From Photorhabdus bodei (GTDB taxonomy: Bacteria > Pseudomonadota > Gammaproteobacteria > Enterobacterales > Enterobacteriaceae), in contig NZ_NSCM01000029.1 in the NCBI RefSeq assembly GCF_003287735.1, forward strand, positions 1-56,170: a DNA stretch of 56,170 nucleotides. Reading direction: 5' to 3'. The notes beneath the pieces are model-generated. The model saw nothing but the letters and a program-made list of their open reading frames with translations, did no database searches and was not told the DNA's origin. The stretch's first letter is position 1. Every line of letters starts with the position of its first letter. This document shows, piece after piece, positions 1-9,000 of the stretch. A program made the translations under genes and the position numbers.

Positions 1-41
1 ATCTGGTATCTTTCTGTTTCGGTCAGTTGTGTATAGGCCAT
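1..41 (-). CDS. IS30-family transposase, N-terminal fragment cut by window edge
   Basis: The minus-strand ATG at 41 opens a frame reading MAYTQLTETERYQI, which runs off the left edge. This opening is characteristic of IS30-family transposases, which begin with a helix-turn-helix region. A GGAG ribosome binding site lies about 8 bases upstream of the start. Only 13 codons are visible, so the family call rests on the N-terminal signature alone and nothing can be said about integrity. Confidence 0.6.
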   Translation of the reverse strand, partial: MAYTQLTETERYQ

Positions 42-128
42 AGTGCATTCTCCTGTGGCGGGAAAGATGCCTACTATAGCAACTGACCGCCCTTCTGAAA
101 AATTGCACTTATTAGTCGAATCCGCCAT
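1..128 (-). mobile_element. Partial IS30-like insertion sequence, one end only
   Basis: The leader upstream of the transposase start ends near 100-128 in a stretch containing TTGCACTTATTAGTCGAATC. This resembles the terminal inverted repeats of IS30-family elements. The other end lies outside the window, so the exact boundary and target duplication cannot be confirmed. Sequence beyond it is AT-rich accessory DNA. Confidence 0.45.
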
Positions 129-787
129 GGATAATAAAAATATAGTGAGTATTAAAAATAACGATATAGATATAAAAATTATTTGCTTACATATAAGTCT
201 TACTGGCCCTTCTGTTTACATAAGCAAATAAAAATAGATGTGTTTATAAAATTAGCATAAAAATCACCAAGCAAAGCCGGAAAGATCCTTATAATCTTCC
301 GGCCTTCTTATGATCTATTTTGGTGCATACTCACGGTAAGCCCGCGCCGACTAGAGCTTACCGATGGCATCCTTATAAAAGAATGAATCCAATGGTTTAA
401 TTCCGTCTCAAAAAAATCCAGGTTATTGCCAGGGTTATATTTCTTAGAAAATGAAATTTTCTTTATCCATTGAGCAGGACAATATTATTGGATATGACTC
501 TTAATGATGTTTTTCATCCACATGAAGAAAATATGATTTTAAAAACGATAAAGAGTATATTTTTTATTTCCAAATTAAGCAATAAATGAATCGGAAGATG
601 GGTTATTCCACTTTTCAGAAAAGATCTCTCAAAAATATTAAAAACACCAGTAGTAAACTGGTTATTTATGGGTTATTTTTGAACAGTAAAATCTCTGAGT
701 GATGTTGATAAATATTTCGATAAGCTTAGAAATGCTAATAAAAACAATCCATTCTTTAACATCTAGATTTATTAAGAGGAAAATTTT
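129..787. other. AT-rich region without intact gene, decayed coding remnants
   Basis: No intact reading frame is present. Short open stretches with interrupting stops between about 480 and 765 look like remains of one gene. An imperfect stem-loop at 276-303 (GCCGGAAAGAT against ATCTTCCGGC) and an 8-bp inverted repeat at 334-341/356-363 (CGGTAAGC/GCTTACCG) are visible but have no assigned role. The composition and stop-broken frames fit the eroded toxin/immunity DNA that follows. Confidence 0.4.
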
Positions 788-938
788 ATGAAGAGAAAAG
801 ATATTTTAGAAAAATTAGATTTTATTGAAAAAGAGTTGGATATCAAATTACCTCATTCAGGAAGTTGAACCAAATTATTTCTTAATTGGTCAAGATGGTG
901 ATCTTGGTTATTTTATATATGCAAAAAAAGATAAGTAA
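788..938 (+). pseudogene. Frameshifted small gene, possible immunity protein
   Basis: A good start (GAGGAAAATTTT then ATG at 788) opens a frame MKRKDILEKLDFIEKELDIK that stops after about 26 codons. The coding sense continues in another frame as a stretch containing YFLIGQDGDLGYFIYAKKDK up to the stop at 936-938. A single frameshift near 870 explains the break. The start resembles small immunity proteins of polymorphic toxin loci (SMI1/KNR4-like), but the identification is weak. Confidence 0.35.
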
Positions 939-1025
939 AGCGATGTTATTTATAGTTTAGGAATATCTAAAAGTCAACCAAGATAATGAATTAGGACTAT
1001 CTTGGCTGACTTTTTATATAGTTAG

Positions 1026-1368
1026 CTCTTCTGGCGCGGGTACTGTTGTCGGATAGTGCGGGTATCGATAATTCAGAAAATGTAATCTTCTTAAGAGAAT
1101 CCGATAATGGTGTTAGTACAATAGTAAAGAATCAAGGTAATCATCACGGATATACTGATGCAATGCTCTGGATAAAATAAATCTAAATCAATCAATTAAT
1201 ACCATATCTAAACAAGTGACTCACATACACAATATAGCTAAAAAAGGCATGGAGAATGGTATTATTATTAGATCCAAAGAGATGTATAACACTAATATTT
1301 TTGAGAAAGACGTAAATCAAATAGGCAGACAAAGAGTTTTTGATCTCTGGGGTAAAATTTTAAGATAA
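1026..1368 (+). pseudogene. Remnant of a polymorphic toxin C-terminal region
   Basis: An open frame without a start contains SENVIFLRESDNGVSTIV and then NHHGYTDAML. It shifts by one base near 1170 and continues as KINLNQSINTISKQVTHIH to the stop at 1366-1368. The arrangement (toxin-like tail with no N-terminus, followed at once by a small reading frame) is typical of displaced toxin tip cassettes of Rhs, CDI or similar systems. No catalytic motif is recognised, so the toxin class is unknown. Confidence 0.35.
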
Positions 1369-1374
1369 TTCAAT

Positions 1375-1654
1375 ATGAGTGAGATAATAAATTTTTATAT
1401 GGAAACCCATTGAATTTTTTAAAATTTCGGATTTTTTATCCGGTTCTATCGAAGAGTTTAATGAATATGAAATGATTGATAATAAAGATAGGGCATTAAA
1501 GCTTCTTTTCGATCAAGACATACCAGATAATTATATGGTTTGGAGTGATTTTTTCTCTAATCTGGTATCCGAGTTTTATCTTCATAAGGATTATAAAAAA
1601 GCAGAAAAGGATATCCTTAATAGAGTTAAAAATATCTACCAAGGATCAAGTTAA
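1375..1654 (+). pseudogene. Decayed candidate immunity gene after toxin remnant
   Basis: ATG at 1375, seven bases after the toxin-remnant stop, reads MSEIINFYM and meets a stop. Shifting by one base near 1400 restores an open frame through FFKISDFLSGSIEEFNEY to the stop at 1654. The total would be about 93 residues, acidic and without membrane segments. Position and size fit an immunity protein paired with the preceding remnant. The frameshift suggests the pair is dead. Confidence 0.35.
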
Positions 1655-1701
1655 AAAATATTAGAAAAAGAAAATGATATCTTATAAGAAAGAAACAAGG
1701 G

Positions 1702-1890
1702 TTGGTTGATAACATAGAATACGATAATTCTCTAAATGAAGTCAATGACGAATGTAATGACATGTTAAATATGATAAGCATTTATCGATATTTATTTTCT
1801 TTTAATCAAGACGCTAAATTAGAAGCAATATTTTCTCTGTTCAAAAAAGGAGTTATGCCGTGCGGTATAAAGAAAGACAAAAAGGCATGA
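1702..1890 (+). CDS. Small hypothetical protein or fragment
   Basis: A 62-codon open frame starts at a TTG and reads VDNIEYDNSLNEVNDECND at its N-terminus. It ends KKGVMPCGIKKDKKA. No ribosome binding site of quality is seen and no family is recognised. It follows the decayed toxin/immunity remnants on the same strand and is probably another relic, or the tail of a longer gene. Confidence 0.25.
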   Translation: MVDNIEYDNSLNEVNDECNDMLNMISIYRYLFSFNQDAKLEAIFSLFKKGVMPCGIKKDKKA

Positions 1891-1897
1891 GTTATTT

Positions 1898-2053
1898 TCA
1901 ACCCCAAACCCACCGCCAGATCGGAGCCTTCACCACAACATTATAAGGCAGTGATATACCGGCTTTCAGAGCGCTTTCGAGTACCGTTTCAACTGTTGCC
2001 AAGGTAAACGTCTGCCCCTCTAACGTGCCGGTGAAGGTCGAGCGGCGGGAGAA
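1898..2053 (-). pseudogene. Orphan 3' gene fragment, family unknown
   Basis: A 51-codon minus-strand frame, closed upstream by a stop at 2054-2056, reads STFTGTLEGQTFTLATVETV and ends VVKAPIWRWVWG before the stop at 1898-1900. It has no start codon. Codon use resembles the G+C-richer operon upstream more than the AT-rich DNA to the left. It is probably the tail of a gene truncated when the toxin debris was acquired. No family is recognised. Confidence 0.3.
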
Positions 2054-2069
2054 CTATTTTTTCAACATG

Positions 2070-3092
2070 CTAGTTTCCCCTACACATCAACAGCCCATTA
2101 TCAAAAACACTGCCCATCACCACTTGGCCAGCCAACGGTGCCGCGACGCTGATTGCCGCCAACATCTGGCCATGGCTTTGGTGAATCACCTGAGCGCGTT
2201 CTGTTTCCCCATTTGGGGCAATCGCCAACTGCCAGACCAGAGATGGTGAACGCACTTGCGCATCCTTTTGGTACGCCGCCAGTTTCAGCAGTTGTGGGTG
2301 TGCGGCCACCAATAACCTGTCCCTTTTTTCATCAGGCATAATATTGTCTACCCCGTGCAAGCCGGTTACCCGACTCAGTAACATAGGTGCCGTCCCACCT
2401 GGTTGCCATGCCCAACTGCTTAGGGCACCGCTTGTGGTTTCCGCCACATACAGCCGTTCCCGTTGTCGGTCATAATAAATACCGTTCGCAAAGTGCAACC
2501 CATCGAGCAATGTGTGCACCCCAGAGTCATCGATCAGTAATACGCGCGCGAGTGGCAAACGCAGGTAATCTTCAATGCGGCCGAGCAGACCGGAATACGC
2601 GTGATCCCGTGTGAGCAACCAGTGGGTTTTATCAATAATACTGATATCATTGATATTTTTTCCAACACTGCGTGACAACGCAGGTTGATAAACCAGCCGC
2701 ATTGCTGCACGTTCAAAACGGAAAACGTCAATACGGTCCCCTTGATGACGATGGTTCACCACGTAAACCCAGGTGTTTCCCTCCTGTTGCCATACGTCTA
2801 TACCATGCGGGAAAAATTCCGCTGGATAATCTCCTGGCAGCAGCAAAGGTGCCTGTCCCGGTTGTAAGTAATAGAGGGTACCTGACACATTACCATGGCG
2901 GTTAAGACTGCTAATTAACGCACCGCCATCTTGCAACGGCACGATATCTTCAGCTCCGTTGACACCCTCTATTTTTCTACACTGCTGCATGTGAATATCT
3001 TGAACGCTGTAGAAAACGCCCGCATCAAATAGCAGATTGATCGTATACGCCAATGCAGCAATAACCAGTACAATACCTATCAGCTTTTTCAT
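2070..3092 (-). CDS. Paraoxonase (PON)-like calcium-dependent lactonase/arylesterase, membrane-anchored
   Basis: 340 residues with an uncleaved-looking hydrophobic N-terminus (residues 3-25) followed by a six-bladed beta-propeller of the paraoxonase family. Positions matching human PON1 are preserved: Ca ligands E48-D49, N148, N203 and D249-N250; the catalytic-site equivalents H96 (PHGID) and H114 (VVNH); D163-H164; and C38 with C337, equivalent to the PON1 disulfide joining the two ends. PONs are lactonases and arylesterases. The start shares one base with the megasynthase stop (TGATG), which implies coupled translation and a role in the same pathway, plausibly hydrolysis, transfer or release of a lactone or ester intermediate on the periplasmic side. 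The family call is from recalled motif alignment. The substrate is unknown. Confidence 0.75.
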   Translation of the reverse strand: MKKLIGIVLVIAALAYTINLLFDAGVFYSVQDIHMQQCRKIEGVNGAEDIVPLQDGGALISSLNRHGNVSGTLYYLQPGQAPLLLPGDYPAEFFPHGIDVWQQEGNTWVYVVNHRHQGDRIDVFRFERAAMRLVYQPALSRSVGKNINDISIIDKTHWLLTRDHAYSGLLGRIEDYLRLPLARVLLIDDSGVHTLLDGLHFANGIYYDRQRERLYVAETTSGALSSWAWQPGGTAPMLLSRVTGLHGVDNIMPDEKRDRLLVAAHPQLLKLAAYQKDAQVRSPSLVWQLAIAPNGETERAQVIHQSHGQMLAAISVAAPLAGQVVMGSVFDNGLLMCRGN

Positions 3093-6000
3093 CAGGCTTC
3101 CACTTCAGCAGGTGAATAAAATTGCTGATTCACTGCGTCCACGCCCTGCTCTGCCAAGACATTGATCACAGCCAGGTAATGTTCCAGCAGCTCGGCAGCT
3201 ATATGCGCAGAGAAGTAACGCTCCTGATAGTCCAGCTCGATTGACAACCCTTCAGCCATTTCCACTACGTTCACCATTAGCGGGAACTCAACCGCACTGA
3301 CGGGCAGCATTGACAGGCTAGCTTGCCACTGGCGCATTTCGGTCAGCGGTGCATGAGGTTCAACATTGAACGTTGCCAGCACAGGGAATTGCACGCCTTC
3401 GCCATGGAAACAATGAGCTGGTAATGCTGGCGCATCACGCTGAGCCAACGCAGCTTGATATATCGCAGCAACAAATTCAGACAGTGACGAGCTGGCGGCG
3501 CTGTCAAAACAAAACGGCATCAAACTGACACATTGCCCCACAAGCCCTTCACTCCGTTCAAAATCCCGACCGGAATTCGGTACAGCGACAGGCAGCAAAG
3601 AGTGACCAATAAACCTCTCTAAGGTCAACACAAACAAGGCGCTCAACATCACAAAACGAGTTACCCGTAGCTTTGCGGCAGCTTTCCGTAACTGAGACGG
3701 TAATCCTGGGTAATCTACTCCCCCTTTTAAGCGCTTACCTTGATATGGTGCTACTTGCTGAATAACCAGTAACGCACGCGCAGGGTTCAAACGCTGTGCT
3801 GGTAGTTTAGACAAGTACTGGGCAATGAGGGCAGTATTTGCCGTCTTTTCCGCATGTATAAAGCGCAAATAGCTTGGTGCTGCCGCCAGTTCAAGCAACT
3901 GCCCTGCCACTATGGAATCATATATATGGAGTAGTTCGCGCAGCATCACCATAAATGACCAACCATCTGCAACTGTATGGTGCGCGGCCAAGGCCAGCGT
4001 TGAGCCGCCGACATGCCGTAACAGTAATACACGAGCCAATGGAGCAGTTAACAAGGTGAACGATTGAGCCGCAAACGCCGCCAATCGGGCATTATTTTCT
4101 GCCTGTTCACTGCATTCTTCGGTAAAATCTACGCCACCTACGCAAGATGCCATGACCTGCAACTCGCCGGTGCCGTTGAACTGCATACGCAATGCTTCAT
4201 GGCGTTCACTCAATAAAGTCCAGGCTTGGCGCATCATGGAACCATCGATCTGACGAGCCGTTTCGATGACGCAACCAATGTTACCCGCACGTAGCCCCAA
4301 CTCCCCCTCAGCGGCCAGCAGTGTAAAACGCTGTTGGCGGTCAGTGGCAGGGTAAGACGTATTAGGTTGCAAACCATCCTCACCGAAGAAGCCATCGGCA
4401 CGCATGGCATTGAGGCTTTCTTTAACCGCAGTGATAAACAGCTTAATATCCTGTGTGGTGTGCGCGGTGGACACAAAGCAGTTACGGCCTTCCCAAATAA
4501 AGATGCCGCGCAACATGAGATGATAGAACAAGATGTCGTAGTTACCGCTAAATTTGAAACGGAACAAACTGCCAGCGGAAACAATTTCGATCGGAGTTCC
4601 CGTCGCCGCAAACCAGGTGTTGAGCGTTTGCGCGAGGTCGTTCGTTTTCTGGTTGATATCGTCATAGAGTCCAGGGTGGTTCTTGATATATTCGAGTACC
4701 GCTTTGCTCGCGGCCATGGTCAGCGGGTGTTTGGAGAACGTCCCCGCAAAGAAAATCAGCTCGGCCTGTGGCCAAGACTCATCGCCATATTGCCAGAAGC
4801 CACCATCGATACTGTCCATAAAGCGTGCAGAGCCAGCAATAACACCAATTGGCATACCGCCACCGACAATTTTCCCATAGGTAGCAATATCTGCTTTCAC
4901 GCCGTAATACGCCTGTGCGCCACCGGCAGCCAAACGGAAACCGGTAATCACCTCGTCGAACATCAAGGCGATATCGTGTTCAGCCGTCAATTTACGCAGC
5001 GTATGCAAATATTCGCGCGGTTGATGGTTGGGATACCGGCTTTGCACCGGCTCAACGATGACCGCTGCTAATTGATCGGCGTATTTAGCAATCAGTACCA
5101 GGCTCTCTTCACTGCCATACTCAAGTACCAGCAGATCCTCTACCAGTGACGCGGGTGTACCGGCAGCAATAGGTATCGCGTGCTCTGGTGTCTCCCCTCC
5201 CTGTTGGCGCCCCAAAATGCCGTCAAACACACCGTGATAAGAACCGCTAAACAGCGCCACTTTATTTTTGCCTGTCACAGCGCGCGCCAAGCGTACGGCG
5301 CTCATTACCGCTTCAGAACCAGAATTACAGAAAGCCACGCGCTGCTGACCCGTCAGCTCTGCGATCAGCGTTGCCACCTCACCAGCAAGGGAGCTCTGTG
5401 GCCCAATTTGCATGCCTTGGGACAACTGCGCGGCAACGGCTTGCTGCACGCATTCCGGCGCATGCCCTAACAGGTTGGCACCAAATCCCATAGTGAAGTC
5501 AATGTATTCATTGCCATCCGCATCCCAGATACGGGCACCTTGCGAACGCACTCCGACCAAAGGATAGAGCATTTCTTTCGTGGATAAACGGAAGCCCGCG
5601 GATGCTCGGTTATCGGCCAAGACGGCGCGGAATTGTTGGGCATTATGTTTCGAACTTGCCGTTTTCCTGACAAATTGCTCAGTCAGTTGCTGAATATGTC
5701 TGTCACGTTCGGCCCCCAGCGAAGCCTTTTGGGTTTCCTTTTTAAACCAACTGTTGTGCGCACCGGCTTTAGTCGGTGTTGCATTGGTCTGTGCCTTATC
5801 CGTAACCGTAGGTTTAACCACCAGTGGCTGCGGGAGTGCCGCCACTGGTGCACTGGCCTCTACAGCCGGCAGGGCCGGAGCGGGTTGAACTATGCCGCCA
5901 TTGAGTAAGCGAAGCTGTTGTGACATGATCTCTAACTGCCGTGCAATCAAGCCTTGCAGTGCTTCAGGAGCCGCAACCGATACCGTCCCCCCGAGTTCGC

Positions 6001-9000
6001 CCGCATGAACCGATGCAGGTACTACCGTGGGTTCCGCACATGGCATAACGGGCATAGCACCGCGATTTTCATTGACCGGAGCAACGGGTTCCGTCACCTG
6101 GGCATGCTCCACGACATAGTGGAGCACCGCATCCAACGTATTTAACTCTTCAAACAGTGAGCGCATAGGGATCGCGACCCCGTAACGATCTTTAATGGTA
6201 TTGATTACATCCAACAGAACCAACGAATCCGCGCCCATTTCCAGAAAAGGCAGATCGTCATCCAAATCCTCGGGCAGTGCCCCAAGATACCCGGCTATAA
6301 TCGCTTTTATTTCGCTCCGTAATTGGTGGTGGTGTGACATAACGTCCTCATGTGAAGATGATGGCTGCATTAACTTTTCATCCACCAACCAGTAGGTTTT
6401 TTTACAAAATTGGATGGCTGGCAGCGTCAACGCCTCACGGCCCATTGCGAGGTACAGCCTGTACCACTCGATGTCATGCCCGTGTTGCCACAATGAGCCA
6501 AGCAGCGTCAGCAGTGATTGATATTCATGTCGATGGTCAGCCGCGACCAATACGTGTTGCCCACGGTCTGTCACAACAACAAATTTGCCCAGCGAACTGT
6601 CTGCACTCAGATCCACAAACGTATATTTCTCTTCTTCAAACAGTGCCCAAATTCCTTGCAAAAAGTGAACCGGTTGCCGAATTTGCTGGGCCCAGTAGTC
6701 AGCCGTCGTATATTGGCGTACCTTGCCGTCAAGGTTGCTGTAGAAAGGCAGATTCCCTTTTTTAAAATCAACGTGTTGCGTTAGCCAGAGTTGATACTCT
6801 GACAAGATGGGGTCCATCAGGTGAGAATGGAATGCGTTGGCGGTTTTAATGCGCCGGGCATGACCGCCCATCCCAGAAATGTCTTTCAGACAGGCTTCAA
6901 TCGCCGCAGTACTCCCTGTAATGGTTGTCAGCGTCGGCGTATTAAACGCAGCAATGGCAACCTCTCCTGCCCATGGGGCGATGTAGCGACGAACCTCATC
7001 TTCACCGCTGAACACCACGGCCATCGCGCCATGTTGGGTCAGACTGGCCATCAAGTGGGCGCGTTGGTGAACCATTGCCAGCCCGTGCTCCAACGATATT
7101 TGACCGGCAACAACCGCGGCGCAATATTCACCCAGGCTATGACCAATCACGGCCACTGGGCGTAACCCGAGCTGCATCAAACTCTCTGCTATGGCATAGC
7201 TGCACGCAAACAGGGACAACTGACAAGTTTTAGCACAGCGCTGCCAGCTGTCGTCTTGGGCATGTAGCGCCTGGCGGATATCGATTTGATAACGTTGTAA
7301 AACTGTATCAGCCAGTTGGTCAAAGCACTTGCGGTAATATGGCAGATGCTGATACAAGGCTGCCCCCATGCCAATTTGTTGCGTTCCCTGCCCAGGGAAT
7401 AACCAGACCTGAGGCTGCGCTTTGCCCGCTTTGCTACCGCTGATTTGCATCAGGTTCTCGGCCAATTGCTGGCGGTTGGCCCCAAAGGCAAACCCACGGT
7501 AGCGTGGGTGGTCATAACGGGTATTGACCAGACGGCACCACGCCGAGACGTCAGCATCACGTTGCAACTGCAAGCTGCGGTATACACCGTCACGCTGGGC
7601 GTTAAAACCCTGTTCTTCATGCGAGGCCACCAGCAGTAACGTTAACGGTAACGCTTCCTCTTCACCTTTTGCCGCCTGTGGACAGTCACGCAGGATCACG
7701 TGACCATTGGTTCCCCCAAAGCCAAAACTACTGACGCCTGCATAGCGTTGGCCCTCAGCCGACTCCCATCCACAACTGCGGTTCCCCGCTACCGAAACTC
7801 GGCGGCTAATGGCGGCAATATGAGGATTGATTTGTTTGAAATTTAAATGAGGTACACGCTGTTGGTAGTGCAGCATCAAGGCCACTTTTACAACCCCAAG
7901 CACGCCTGCGGCTACTTCCAAATGACCAATGTTCGTCTTGATCGACCCCACCTGCACCGCTGCGGGTTGATGGCGTTGCGCGAACACCGCCTCCAGCGCT
8001 TGAAATTCAATCAGGTCGCCCAATGCCGTACCGGTACCATGTGCTTCCACGTAATCGATATGGTTGCTATTGATGCCCGCCTCGGCCTGCGCTCGTGCGA
8101 TAACCGCCTGTTGTGATAGGCCATTCGGCGCAGTGATCCCATTGCTACGACCATCCTGATTGATGGCACTCGCTACCAGAGTGGCATAAACCCGGTCACC
8201 ATCGGTCAGTGCTTGTGCCAGTGGTTTTAAAATGACGATGCCACATCCTTCACCGCGCACATATCCGTCGGCCCGTGCGTCGAAGGTTTTACACTGACCA
8301 TCTGGCGCCAACATATGCGCCTGCGTAAAGACGGTCTGTAAATGCGGTGTCAGAGCCAAGTTCACGCCGCCAGCGATAGCCAGCGTACTACGCCCCGAAC
8401 GTAGGCTTTGTATCGCCGCGTCAATCGCGACCAGAGAAGAGGAACAGGCCGTATCAATTGCGACACTTGGCCCTTTGAAATCATAAATATAGGAAATGCG
8501 GTTAGCCGCAATGCTGTGCGCATTACCCAACCCGCTATAGGCAGAAACCCGATCGCCCGAGAGCAAAGCATAATCACTGGCGCTGATACCAATAAACACC
8601 CCGGTATCACTTCCCCGCAAGGCGGAGGCCTTTAACCCCGCATCAGTTAATGCCTGCTGCACGGTTTCTAACAACAAGCGATGTTGCGGATCAATATACT
8701 CAGCCTCACGCGGCGAAATCCCAAAATAGCCAGCGTCAAATTCACTTACGGTGTCAAAGAAACTGCCTTTACAATTAAAACCGCTTAACGCCGAACCCGC
8801 CCAACGGTGAGCGGGAATATCTCCGGTCGTACTTTGTCCTTGTTGTAGCAACGACCATAACGCCTGAACGCCGCTGTGCCCCGGCAATTCAACCCCGATT
8901 CCTATCACCGCGATAGCATCGTCAGTGATAGCCACCGTAGCCCCGGCTTTTTGCTCCGCAGGCTGCAACAGTGCCACGGCCAGTTTATTGATGGTCGGAT

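Noticed and set aside
4334..5071. 245-codon plus-strand open frame
   Set aside because: It lies antisense within the aminotransferase domain of the megasynthase, has no ribosome binding site and no recognisable content. It is a shadow of a long, codon-biased gene.
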